Shown here one piece after another: positions 34,401 through 45,850 of a DNA stretch of 64,000 nucleotides; the stretch's first letter is position 1; each line of letters opens with the position of its first letter. The translations under genes were made by a program, and so were the position numbers. Source of the stretch: Ochotona curzoniae. Taxonomy: Eukaryota; Chordata; Mammalia; Lagomorpha; Ochotonidae. Below the pieces are notes generated by a model, which did no database searches, was not told the DNA's origin, and saw only the letters and a list, made by a program, of their open reading frames with translations. Location: the NCBI RefSeq assembly GCF_017591425.1, contig NW_024466599.1, forward strand, positions 24,218,001-24,282,000. The letters are read 5' to 3'.

Positions 34401-35439
34401 AGGTTCCAAGGTGAAACATCATAATCTTCGGATTGTATGTATGAACTACATTGAATCTGTTCTCTTTTACATTAATATCACATTAACATAAAATTCATGA
34501 GAATTGTATTGTAGCAATTATCATGCATTTATGATCTTGAGAATCTAATGTGTTAATACATTCTTTCTAAAAATTGTAAACTGGGGATCTTTAGGACTAG
34601 TGCCCACCTCCATATTCAACCCATGCAGCAGTATGGAAACAATCCTACAGGTGCTTGCTGGGACAACACAGAATTGCACCTGTAAGGTAGGCCAGGGTGG
34701 AGACACTGAGGGCTTTTGAGATTGGCAGAGCAAGTGCTTCAGGTCTCTTCAGGTCAGGCTGTGCACCTGTGGGAATACGCAAGAGCCAGGGCAGTACTGA
34801 GGCCAGGCCAGGAGGCAGAGTCAGCCCCAGAGGCCTCCCATCTCTGAATATGACCCTCGTGTGTTTGTGATTAACAGCAGCAGCAACAATAACAAAACAT
34901 ATGAAAAAGGTACAAAAAAGTAGAAAGGTAAATCAAATCACATGGCTTTTGGTCCAGCACCTTTTAAACATAGCATATTATCAAAAGGAAATTTTTAACA
35001 TGGCATAAAGATAATACATTGCAAAAAAGGAAATACAATACAATCTAAATAGTAAGCCAAATAATATTTCCCATAGGATGAAGAATTTATCATGGATTGG
35101 AAAAATCAGGAGAGAATCCCTTGAAACTATTAGGATAACAACTAGGTTTCTAAAACATTTAAATGGGAGTAAGGACACTAAAATTATTCCATAATGAATC
35201 TAAAAAGAAACACAACATCCTGTCATTTCCTGGAAGTGTCAGAGCGTTAAGTTTTTATGACAGTATCTGTTTCTAATGCATGATTCTTTGCCAAATAAAC
35301 CTACATCTTAGGTGCTTACTCTGGGAATAAAGACTTACTCAGCATCAGAATTGATGTAACCAAATAAGAGATAATATTTTTGGAGTATTACTGTGATCTC
35401 GACACTTTTAAATTTCCTTTTTTATCCTTTTAATTCTTC
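34401..35439. other. unassigned DNA
   Basis: A somewhat GC-richer patch at 34600-34860, then A-rich sequence. No gene or repeat landmark. Confidence 0.45.
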
Positions 35440-35590
35440 AGTGATTATGGTACTTCTATTATGCTTTCTTAAGATAACAAGACTTAAATTTCAATTAAGC
35501 TATTAGCTTGCTGAGAGTCCTATTGCTAGTGAGTGGTAGAAGTGAGATTAGAACCAGGTCTCATAATCACTTCACTGCTACTTTTAATCA
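35440..35590 (+). mobile_element. MIR SINE fragment, plus strand
   Basis: agctattagcttgctgagag, cctattgctagtgagtgg, tagaagtgagattagaacca and ggtctcata match the MIR core and 3' side in order. Confidence 0.65.
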
Positions 35591-36270
35591 CAATAAAGTT
35601 ATCAGGCGAAATTAGAGTGGCCATTCCACTGGGTGTGGAAATAGCTTCATTCCATGAGAGTGAATGCTCAGAGATATTTGTAAAAAGATTCTGAGCATAT
35701 AAAATGACTTCCCACAGCATCAGAAAAATTCCTTCAAGATCAGTGGTAATTAGTAACAGGGAATTTAGATGTATTCACTAAATAGTGTGTTGGGAATGTT
35801 CTAGCATGCACGTGGCATATGTTAGTACTCGCTGTAGAATTTACACAACTGTCAGATCTTGGGAGAGCTCATATTTAAATTAGTTTAAAACAAATGGCAA
35901 TTTAACTTTTCGTGAGCTGATGAGTCAAGCATTTTGGTAACATGAGCACAAATGAAATCTGCAGCTCAGCTTTGGTCTTAGATACAAATAATATATTTAA
36001 TATAAAATAAGCTTAGCGGCCTTTGGCTTACTAACAAAAGAAATATGTAGTTTTCTGTTACTTGCCACCATTTTAACACATAGTTGCTGTAATAATGAAC
36101 TTTAATTTGTTCAAAGATTTTTTAATTAATGAACCTTGCTGAATGATGTTTTTAAGATCATTGAAAACATGAACCTTATGATGTATGAATTCCTGGTTGA
36201 AAGGATGGGCAAAGGAAAGTGGATGTGTCCTAATATAGCTAATTGTAAACTCAGGCCTTAAGATTTGCTT
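35591..36270. other. unassigned AT-rich DNA
   Basis: Nothing recognisable. Confidence 0.45.
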
Positions 36271-36528
36271 GGGGTTTGTGTATGGCATAATGATTAACAC
36301 TAGAGACACTACCTGGTACTACTTTCAGAGTCAGCTTCTTGCTTAGGCCCTGAGAGGCAATAGATGAAGGCTGAAGTAGTTGGGTTCCTGACATCCACAT
36401 ACAACACCTAGTTGAAGTATCCGGCTTCTGTTGCAGAGTGACTCAGCTCTAACTGTTATAGGTATTTGAGGGAATGAATGGGTGAAAGAGATTTATTTCT
36501 ATTCCTTCTTTCCCAATAAATAATTAAA
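36271..36528 (+). mobile_element. old CSINE, plus strand
   Basis: gtttgtgtatggcataatga head, agtcagcttcttgcttaggc, cctgacatccacatacaaca, atttgagggaatgaatgg, then ataaataatt tail. Confidence 0.6.
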
Positions 36529-36547
36529 AACAAACAAACAAAAACAA

Positions 36548-36870
36548 GGGCCTGGTGTGGTAGTCCTGGAGCACTGGTGTGGTAGCCAGAGTTTACTCGC
36601 ACTGGGATCCCAAATGGGCATCAGTTCTAATTCTGACAGCTCCATTTCCCATCCAGCTCCCTGCTTGTGGCATGGGAAAGCAGTTGATGAAAGCCCAAAC
36701 CCTGGGACCCTGCATGTGTGTGGGAGACCTGGAAGAAGTTCCTGGCTCCTCGCTTCAAATTGGCTCAAATCTGGCTGTTGTGGCCACTGGAGGAAGAATC
36801 AGTGGGTGGAAGATCAGTGGAAGGCTCTCCTCTTTGTTTATTTGATTTTCCAATAAAAATAAACATACAT
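36548..36870 (+). mobile_element. CSINE, full length, plus strand
   Basis: gggcctggtgtggtag head with a local duplication (ctggtgtggtag occurs twice, about 36551 and 36575), tcccatccagctccctgctt, tgggaccctgcatgtgtg, tgtggccactgg, ttttccaataaaaataaac tail. The duplication lengthens the box A region. Confidence 0.85.
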
Positions 36871-37022
36871 ATATATATTTAAAATAGAATTGTTTTGCTA
36901 TAAAAACACATATAAATACATGTGGATACTTTAAAAAGCTTATGGATACAAATTTTGAAACCCATTTTTATCTGGACTCTTCAAAAAAATCATGGACAAT
37001 TGTCTATTATGAAAAATCTAGC

Positions 37023-37042
37023 CATGTGTTTCAAATTCTTTT
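37023..37042. repeat. perfect 20-bp target-site duplication, left copy
   Basis: catgtgtttcaaattctttt, identical to 37374-37393. Confidence 0.95.
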
Positions 37043-37373
37043 TTTAAAAAAGATTTATTTATTTTTATTACAAAGTCAGATATACAGAGAGGAGGCGAGA
37101 CAGAGAGGAAGATCTTCCGTCCAATGATTCACTCCCCAAGTGACCACAATGGCTGATGCTATGCTGATCCAAAGCCAGGGACCAGGAATCTCTTCCAGGT
37201 CTCCCACGCATGGGTGCAGGGTCCCAAAGCATTGGGCCGTCCTAAACTGCTTTCCCAGGCACAAGCAGGGAGCTGGATGGGAAGTGGAGCTACTGGGATT
37301 AGAACTGGTGCCCATATGGGATTCTGGTGCGTTCAAGGCGAGGACTTTAGCTGCTAGGCCATGCCGCCGGGCA
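37043..37373 (-). mobile_element. CSINE, full length, minus strand, inside the mariner-like element
   Basis: taaaaaagatttatttattt tail side, agagaggaagatcttccgtc, ccaatgattcactccccaag, cccaaagcattgggccgtcc, acaagcagggagctggatgg and a head ending in gccatgccgccgggc. Both 20-bp duplications are intact, so the insertion is fairly recent. Confidence 0.95.
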
Positions 37374-37440
37374 CATGTGTTTCAAATTCTTTTGCACCAT
37401 AACTAACTTATGTTTTAATTCCATTTATACTTACTTTGTG

Positions 37441-40400
37441 AAACAATGTGTACACACACACACATGCTTGTGCACTTTTAAAAATATTCTAGCTTCTCCT
37501 GTTTTTTTCACATATAATATCCAAATAGGCTTTGTTGCAATATTAGGTGGCATTGTCATTACTAGCACTGGTGTAAATAGACAAACTCATGAATTCAGCT
37601 TAATTCAACTTACTGAGCGTAGTCTGTTCTGGATACAAATTGGAACAAAATACCCCCTTAGTTTTGCTCAAAGAGGTGAAAAAGCTTAAAGACATAAAAG
37701 GCTCATATAATGATCAGTAAGTTTTGTAACCAGATCATTCCAAAACCAAGAGCCACACAAGGGCCTGGAGTGATTTTCAAAAATAGAATTGCCACCCAAA
37801 GAAAATGGGTGATTTTCAATCTGAACAGTTGCTGTAAGACACAGATTTATCCATGCCATCGTTCAATACGGCTATTAACTAAAATTTTGTATCTTTCATG
37901 GCAAACTAAAGTGCTTATATTTAAATAAAGATTAATGCTATAAATTTATCATCTCTTTACTGATACTCCAACCCAGTGCATATCAGTTTTAGAGCAGGTG
38001 AAAAACTCACTTTTGTGTGTGACAAGGTATTAACTGAATCATCCTACTCTTGTATTCTGGTATACCAGAGCAGAGACTTTGGACCAGAAATGAACATCGA
38101 AAATTTTTCTTTCCTTTCATTGGCCAGATGTCTTTAGACCCAAGCCTACCATTAGTCCTGTGCACAGCCATGCCTGGCAGTTCTAGAAAATTAGCTTTCA
38201 CATCATCCTTGTTCTGGCCTCAGATACTGTTATATCAGATGGTGAAAGGACACACTTCACTGAAAACTGAAAAATAATTCATTAGATTCCTCTGCACCCA
38301 CAAAGGTTGAAGAGCCTGAGAGAGGCAGCTTTGAGGCAGGTAGCACCAAGGGTTGAGAATGAAGGGAGATCATATAGTTCATAAAAGTGAGTATTCTCTC
38401 AGGACAGCTCTTTGATCACTGGTCAGAAAATAATTAGCCTCAAGTGTTCTGGTGCATAAGAGCCATGAAAATGTTCACTCTGCAGTGTGCTTACTGTATT
38501 CTTTATTAGCATGCTGGCATCTCAGTATTTTTAATTATCCAATCTCAATTCCAATGTACTAAATTGAAAATAGTTGAGAAAAATTTTCTGAGTGGAGTGA
38601 GGATGTTAAATGAACTTTGAGATTCTACTGTCCTAAAAATGTTAACCAGTGCATTGTCCAAGACTGAACTATTTGTTTAGAATATATATTTTTTTAAATG
38701 AAAATGCCAAGCAGGCTTTATAATGTATTCTATGTATGTTTTATAATTTAATTTTATTACCATTTTCCATGATATAACTTTGTAAACAAAGGGCTTTCCC
38801 CCTTTCACGCTTCCAAGCCCATTTTCTCATCCCACTATTTTCCTCCTGTTGTTACAGTAGTAGAGTCTTTTACTAACAGTTACAAGTCTAGTATTTTGCT
38901 GTGTAAAATGTATCATGGCATTGCAGGTATAGGCAATGGTAGAAAATCTGGGATCAAATTGTCAAGTTATATTTAATAGCTTCACTAAGAGTCTCTGTAT
39001 CTTAAATAGCTTCTTCCAGTCTGTACCATTGTATTCAAAAATCATAGTACAACATGGCCAAGTAGCACAAACCTTCTGTAATGGTTGAATGAAAAGTTGC
39101 TCGTGTGGCATAAGTTCTTTTCTCTTTTATACATGAAGCACATTTTTGTAACAATAGAACATATTACAGTTCTAGAAAATTCAAGGAATTGTCTACAAAT
39201 AAAAGAAAGAAAGAAAATTGTTCCCAAGATTCTCACAACCTAAGAAAATAAGTCACAGAAAGCACATTTTGATTTATTCATATTAAACATATTTTACAGT
39301 TTTAAAAAGAAATTAGGACCAGCTATCTTTATTTATAATCTCTATGATTTAGGGAAATAAACACAGTATATTTTCTCAGACTTTGCCTAATGTCAAAAGC
39401 AAATGTTTCAGAAAGTCTTACAAGGTTTCATGCAAATTTAAACATGATCTGAAATATCATTGTTATATATTTTTAAGTGTTTGATTATTAGCAAAAAAAA
39501 TCTATGAACCGATTACTCACACACCTCCTCATCTTTTTAATGTGAAATTAGTTTTGCTGTATTACATGTATTTTTCTTTAGCAGGTTGATCCATTCCTGG
39601 AAATTATCTTCAACACTCTTATGATGGCTTCATTGTCTGCATTTTGTTTGCTGCACACATAATGTAGTCCTAGCACCAATCAATGAGTTTCACATGCATT
39701 TGTTTTACTGTGCTTTTCTGCTGTGTAATAAGGATCATCTCACAGCAATGGAAGGAAACAGTTGCATGACTCCGTTCCTAGCTGTAAGGCTGTAAGGGAC
39801 TTTTGGGACAGATGACAAAGATCAGATGTTGGTTTTAGGACTTTGGGGGCTTTTGGTTTCAAAGCTCAGCTTTTCTTACTAGGAAACAGATGGCAGGAAA
39901 ACTTTCCAATTGATATGGCTGTTTGTTAACTCCCTATGGAAGAAAACAGTTACTTTGATGAGTAGTATTTCTTTGTTTCTTATGAAAGATGTTAACAATT
40001 TCTTAGATAGAATTCATATTCCTTTTATTCCAAGCTAATTGACAGCTGACTTTGCTCACAATGACATCAGGAATAATTTTAGTTCCCAACTTGCTTACAA
40101 CCAAGGGAACTGTTTTGCTGGGTTCTTTCTGTTCAATGAGATGCAAAAAAAAAAAAAAATCACTTCTGAATTTATTAGGAGTTTTGATTCCCATTATGGA
40201 TTCTGTGTATTCCCCACATTATTATGAAATGGGAAAAAGAAGGAGATGGGAAATGGATACAGAGCAGCCACTTTGTGACCATAATTGTTAAAGCCATGCC
40301 CTGTGAATGTCCAACGGAAACATAAAGTATCCTGAAGCATTAATGGCATTTCAAAGCTCTGATACCTGTCCTAAACTATCTGCATTTTGCTTTCCTGATA

Positions 40401-42449
40401 TGAGACAAAAAAAAAAGATCTTTTATTTCCTGAGGTCATTCTAAGCATACTTGTGAGACAGTCTGTGCATAACTTAGTGGTGTTGGTGGTAATGTGAGAA
40501 CTGAATAAAATATGTATTATCCTTTTTCACAAAGTTTGCATCAATCAGGTATTTAATTATTGTCTTCCTGTTGTTTTGTTGAACTGTTAAGCTCCAACAC
40601 AGAATATTGCATGAATAAGAATCAATTTTATTTAAGATCTGCACATGAGCTCAAATTTTTTAACTAGACACTGGAAATATAAACGTTTCACAGAGTAGTC
40701 TCTCAAGGAGATAGGTATGAGAGGGCTAAAGATACGTAAAATCTTGCAGTACGGTTTAAACTACCATGGTGGCTCTAAGGCATGCTTCTCAAGTAAAAGA
40801 GTTGTGTCAGTTAGAAAGGAAAGAAAGGAGAGAGACTTCAAGCATTCAAGGAACCGAAGCAGTAGGTGAAAAGAAGCTCAACCTAAAAACAAAACACCAT
40901 CCAGAATGACACAAACAGTACAGTACTGATCTAATCAGAAGGAATCCTGATTCATTTTCAGATTGGAATTTTGTCCTCAAAGCAATGGAGACTCTTTGAA
41001 GATGTTAAATCGGTAGAGGTTACAGTTGGTGGTGATACAGAAATCAATGTAACAGATATGAAAAATACGCTGGAGAGAAGTCCAGAGTGAAAAAGCCCAA
41101 TTAATGCACAGTGGTGATGATTCCACTGAGAAATGACAAAAATAGGGTGGGAGGTGCGAAAGAATAAAAACTAGAGAAGATAATAGTGACATATTTCTTC
41201 ACCAATTTTATATGAATGCGAGTTTGGAAGAAGTTTAGAGTGTGACTGAAGCCTAGTGTCATAAAATCTCTCACTACAGAATGTTCCAGGGCTATATTTT
41301 AGTCCACTGCACTTTGCTATAGATGATATGCAAATGAGGATTAATTATAAGGAAAGAATGCATGCCAAATTCCAGAATGCAAGTTTTTTTCAAATCTGGT
41401 TTTTTTACACTGATTTGTAGTTAATAGTTTTAAGCAGTAAAATATCCCTTAATAGGTAAAGAAATAAACTGATAAGCCATAGTATATCCATAAAACAGAG
41501 TATTTCTTGATAACAAAAGTAAATGAATGAAGTCATACATTTACAAAAAGAAAACAACAACAAGTAAGAAATGTACTTACCATTTTTTTCAGTGAGTACA
41601 GTCAGTCTGAAAGGGTATCTGTTATCGGATTCCAATTTTAGGGCATTTTGAAAAAGGAAAACTTTAGCTACAGTCAAAAGAAAGGTAATTTTCAGAGACT
41701 TGGAAGTAGATTAAACAGACATGAGCAGGTCATTTTTAGGTTGGTAACACATGACGCTGTTATGTTGAGTACATGACATTTTGTATTTCTCAAAGCAAAT
41801 AGAATTTTAGAATACAAAGAATGAAGCTTAATGCAAACAACTCCAGACTCCAAATATTAATAATTGCAGCAAAAACACAGCAGTTCCAATGCAACATTGT
41901 TATGCAGTGTAAGATATTAGTGGTAAGAGATACAGGGTGTGAGAAACTTTACTTTCTGAATGCCTTTCCATTAACCTCTGTTAATCTAAAAATAAAGTTT
42001 ACTTGGAAAAGAAACTTCTTGAAATAAAATATCAGAAAAATAATAGATTATTGGAAATATATTTTGTTAAGTCAGAAATTTGGAGGGCCTTTAGTTTTTC
42101 CGTTTCCCTTTTATCAAGGAATACAAATTTCTACAACTCCGTTTTTCCCATTTAATTATTTCTGATCAGATAAACAATTCTGTTCTGTAGAGGGCCCAGC
42201 ATATGCATTTGTATCTGACTCCAAGGGATTTTCCTCACGACTTAGTGAATTATTTGTAAGGCTCTATGTGGCCTCCCCATTTCACACTCTGTTTCTTCAG
42301 ATACTTCAGTGAGAGCCTTGTAAGTATTTGTGAATCATAAGTAGTCTATACTACAGGATGTTACCATGGCATCCAGTACAATTCAACTCAGAACAAGGGA
42401 AAGCAACCCATGGAGCAGCTGACTTTTTTTTTTTATAAAAAGTTGCCTC
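37441..42449. other. unassigned AT-rich DNA, about 5 kb
   Basis: No gene supported. Small features: a short (AC)n run at 37452-37463; a C-rich stretch followed by AT-rich sequence at 38790-39060 that might be an antisense L1 3' UTR; an A15 run at 40145-40159; and 40940-41080, which may be ancient repeat B. Frames do not exceed 104 aa and show no motif. Confidence 0.45.
42437..42449. repeat. 13-bp target-site duplication, left copy
   Basis: aaaaagttgcctc, repeated at 42796-42808 after the SINE tail. Confidence 0.9.
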
Positions 42450-42795
42450 GGGCCTGGCACCTTGGCCTAGCAGCTAAAGTCCTTGCCTTGAACGCACCAG
42501 AATCCCGTATGGGCAGCAGTTCTAATCCCGGCAGCTCAACTTCCCATCCAGCTCCCTGCTTGTGGCAGGGAGAAAAGCAGTCCAGGGAAAGCAGTTGAGG
42601 ACGGCCCAATGCTTTGGGACTTTGTACCTGCGTGGGAAATCTGGAAGAGGTTCCTGGTTCCCAGCTTCGGATCTGCGCAGCACAGCTGTTGCGGTCACTT
42701 GGGGGAGTGAATCATCGGACGGAAGATCTTCCTCTCTGTCTCTCCTCCTCTCTGTATATCTGACTTTGTAATAAAAATAAATAAATCCTTTTTTA
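42450..42795 (+). mobile_element. CSINE, full length, plus strand
   Basis: gggcctggcaccttggccta head, gttctaatcccggcagctca (box B side), ggacggcccaatgctttggg, tcacttgggggagtgaatca, cggacggaagatcttcctct, aataaaaataaataaatcc tail. The consensus gggaaagcag segment is partly duplicated (gagaaaagcagtccagggaa), adding about 16 bp. Confidence 0.95.
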
Positions 42796-43017
42796 AAAAA
42801 GTTGCCTCTACACAGAAATTTGGGAGCTACTCATTGTTCTGCACTGATAATTAAGACTTCCAGCTGATTTGAATCTTAACTACTTGTTTCAGAAATAAGG
42901 CAAAAAAGTAATAAATGTGTGAAGCACCCTGAAAATCATAGGTACAACTTCTCTCAAAGCTACTAGTTTTAAAACGATGTCAGTGTGTATCCCCTTAATG
43001 TTCTTGTCTCAGTTGAG

Positions 43018-43135
43018 TTGCCAGATTTAGCAAACAAATATACAGGATGTCCTCCTGTATTTAGATATTGGTGGATAAATTTACAGGTTACCCAGTTTTA
43101 TCTGCGTCAGATATTTTAAGTGGTAAATATAACCC
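43018..43135. repeat. ancient repeat fragment, possibly a DNA transposon
   Basis: ttgccagatttagcaaacaa followed by atatacaggatgtcc resembles a mammal-wide palindromic repeat (ccagatttagcaaa...acaggatgccc). I cannot name the family from memory with certainty. Confidence 0.3.
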
Positions 43136-43336
43136 AAAGGCATAGTTCTACTAAACTTTTTTTTGTTTGAACTTCAAGTTTAATTAAACATCCTGTATAT
43201 GTTTATTTCTCAACACAGCCACATAGGAAACCTTTGGTGGGTTCCCAATACAATGACAAAAGTCATATTTGTTGCAGGGTTTTGTGTAACCTGAGAGGAT
43301 GATATGTAAGCACAAGGAATTAGATTCATTTGTTTT

Positions 43337-43660
43337 TTTTTATTAAGAATTATTTTATTTTTATTGGAAAGGAGGATATACAGAGAGAGGAGAGACAGAG
43401 AGGAAGATCTTCCGTCCAATGATTCACTCCCCAGGCAGCCACAACGGCTGGAGCTGAGCCAATCCGAAACCAGGAGCCTCTTCCAGGTCTCCCACATGGG
43501 TGCAGGGTCCCAAAGCATTGGGCTGTCCTCAACTGCTTTCCCAGGCCACAGGCAGAGAGCTGGATGGGAAGTTGAGTTGCCGGGATTAGAACTGGTGCCC
43601 ACATGGGATTCTGGTGCGTTCAAGGCGAGGACCTTAACCACTATGCCATTGTGCCGGGCC
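43337..43660 (-). mobile_element. CSINE, full length, minus strand
   Basis: tttttattggaaaggagga tail side, agaggaagatcttccgtcca, gctggagctgagccaatccg, cccacatgggtgcagggtcc, gccgggattagaactggtgc and a head ending in ccattgtgccgggcc. Near-matching duplications: gattcatttgttttt at 43323 and gattcattcattttt at 43662. The 152-aa and 104-aa frames over it are SINE artefacts. Confidence 0.95.
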
Positions 43661-43835
43661 CGATTCATTCATTTTTGAAGGACATTGGTATTTGAGCATC
43701 ACAGGGATGTGTACAATCACATGTATACTCAGCATGAAATAAAGAATTCTATTTTTGAATAATTAGTTTTGGTTATATAATTTCAAACTTATGCTTACCT
43801 ATTTACGGAAGTATGTTCCTGAGGTAGGTAAGTAG

Positions 43836-43837
<2 letters not shown>

Positions 43838-43887
<50 letters not shown>
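43838..43887 (+). repeat. (GT)25 microsatellite
   Basis: Fifty bases of uninterrupted GT. Confidence 0.98.
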
Positions 43888-43890
<3 letters not shown>

Positions 43891-45149
43891 CCATCCTCCT
43901 GTGGTGTCAGCATAATAAAACTGAACTCTAGGTTTGTTTACTTAGGTGCATGCACTATAAGCCAACGAAGCCATTCAGAACATTAAGCGCACTAATCTTG
44001 GTTTTGTTGTGCTGTAACATGACTGCTGTCTAAAACGGAGCTCCTGCAGAGATTCCTCAGTCTCCATTTACCTGCCTCAATTGATTTCAAATGGCATCAG
44101 TACAGTGGATGTTTATAAGTTTACTCCAATCCTGTAATCCACTTGATTCTCAGAGGCCCTTTAATTTATCAGGCCGTCTCTAGAATAGAATCAGTAAACT
44201 AGAGGCATTTATAGAGGGTATTGAGAGAAGTGCCCCACTCACTAATCAACAGTTGACCACCTTCTTAAAGGACCACCCCCTCGCTTCTCTTCTGATTCTT
44301 GTTTATTTTATGAGGGAGATCAGGAGGTATGTGGCATGTCACTTACGCCTGCATCTACGTTCAGCATATAGTTCTCCTCCGTCCCTATTTTCACTGTGGT
44401 TTACCATTCTTTGGCAATCACTTTCCCATTTGGATAACATCATTGCCAGATTGTTAATTGTAAAAGTTAGCTGAGAATTGCTTTTCCCCAAATCTGATTC
44501 AGCTAATACTTTAAACAATTTAATTAGCCATGCTTTTCGTTTCCAACTTAGTGACAGGACTTTGCATCATACTCAGTGTTCAAGGGATCTAGCAGGTCTC
44601 TCAAGTAGCTTTGGGGCTTCCCTCAGAATGTACCTTAACTTTTCCAGCAGCATAGGCTAAAGTTTACCAATTTAATCAAACTTTTTAAAAATTTTCAAAT
44701 CTTAATCTAACTCTGTCATACATGCAATAAAGTGTACAGTAATTAATGCACAGATATACTTTCACTAACAAGATATAAATGAATTTTCACCAGTATTTCT
44801 AACACCTACACACTTTTTGTTGTGCAGTAGGAATAACTACTGTGTTTGCTTTTAACTGTGTAAGTTGGTTGTGTGAAGCCTGCATTCTTTTGTATCTAGT
44901 CAGTTTTAATCAACATTGTTTACTTAATCTGTACTGTATTATGAAATTGTAAGTTCATGAGAAGTGCTGTGTAATGTGGAATTTTATAAATACATCACTG
45001 TTTATTCATGCTTTCACCAGTTGGTAGGCATTTGGGTGGTGATACTAAGAAAATTTGCTTACCTGTCCTGATGAATACCACGCATTTCTTTTTTTCTATG
45101 AATTATTTATATGAAGTGAACACCTTTCACATACTTAACAATGAAAAAT
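43888..45149. other. unassigned DNA
   Basis: No gene, SINE or L1 landmark. Frames of up to 73 aa, without motif. Confidence 0.45.
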
Positions 45150-45440
45150 GTAGGAGCATGGTGATACTTTCAATTTTATCTACCTTCCCCAGCAAGCTCC
45201 CCTCCCACCCTCCTCCTCCTTTCTTTATTTTTTTGAAAAAATACAATGACATACTTTCATTTAGGTTTACCATCACAGGCTTTACACTACTACGTTAGGT
45301 AAAGATATTAATACACAGCAAGTAGTGAAGCATCATGTTGTTTCTCAAGACTTTGAGCAAAGTCAGCAAATAATAATCACATCTCAAAATGTCAATCTTG
45401 CTCATGTAGGTTACATTTTTTTTTTGACTCTATGTATTAG
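45150..45440 (-). repeat. dispersed repeat A, copy 2, probably antisense L1 3' UTR
   Basis: Shares ordered blocks with 3945-4240: taggagcatgg, the C-rich tract (cccctcccaccctcctcctc) followed by tttctttat, gatattaatacacagcaag, and cttgctcatgtaggttac followed by gtattagttacc. G-rich on the minus strand, as in L1 3' UTRs. Confidence 0.45.
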
Positions 45441-45850
45441 TTACCTCAAATTGGGAGCAAATTCCACCAGTGTTTGACAATGTTCCAGGACCAGCCTCCT
45501 ATGGACTAGCCTCCACAGCAGAACAGTGAACGTCCTTGGAGCAAGCACCCCTATTGCAAGCATCGTGGCATGTCTCGTGGAGGTTCCACTAGTGTTAGAA
45601 ACTAGATGAATGGATACTGGGACCCTGCCAATGCATTTACAGGGGAATCTGATAGATACTGCCCTTCTTCCGCTAAGACTCCCAATAGTGGTTACCAACA
45701 GTCTTAGCTCAGTGCTCCCAGGACTAATCTGATTATTCAATTGGAGATTAGCAAAATTTTAAGTGAGGTGCTGGGCAGGGCGGACCACAAGAAGCCCAGT
45801 GAGGTTGTGGAGGATACCCAAGAACCAAAACAAGAATGCTGCAAATGCTC
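45441..45850. other. balanced-GC block of unknown origin
   Basis: More GC-rich than its surroundings, directly continuing repeat A. It carries a 99-aa minus-strand frame (45441-45740) without a recognised domain. It may be the upstream part of the same antisense L1 tail; no equivalent follows copy 1. Confidence 0.3.

Larger units (their letters stand above)
36922..37440 (+). mobile_element. mariner-like non-autonomous element, copy 3, split by a SINE
   Basis: Ordered blocks shared with copy 1: gtggatactttaaaaagctt, aaaatcatggacaattgtct, attatgaaaaatctagccat, gtgtttcaaattcttttgca (reassembled across the SINE), then ttatgttttaattccattta. It reads as one element once the SINE and one duplication copy are removed. 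No transposase frame. Confidence 0.55.

Noticed and set aside
43210..43668. 152-aa minus-strand reading frame
   Set aside because: Mostly the sense strand of a SINE; the same peptide blocks (for example HLGSESxDGRSSSLS) appear in frames over other SINE copies.
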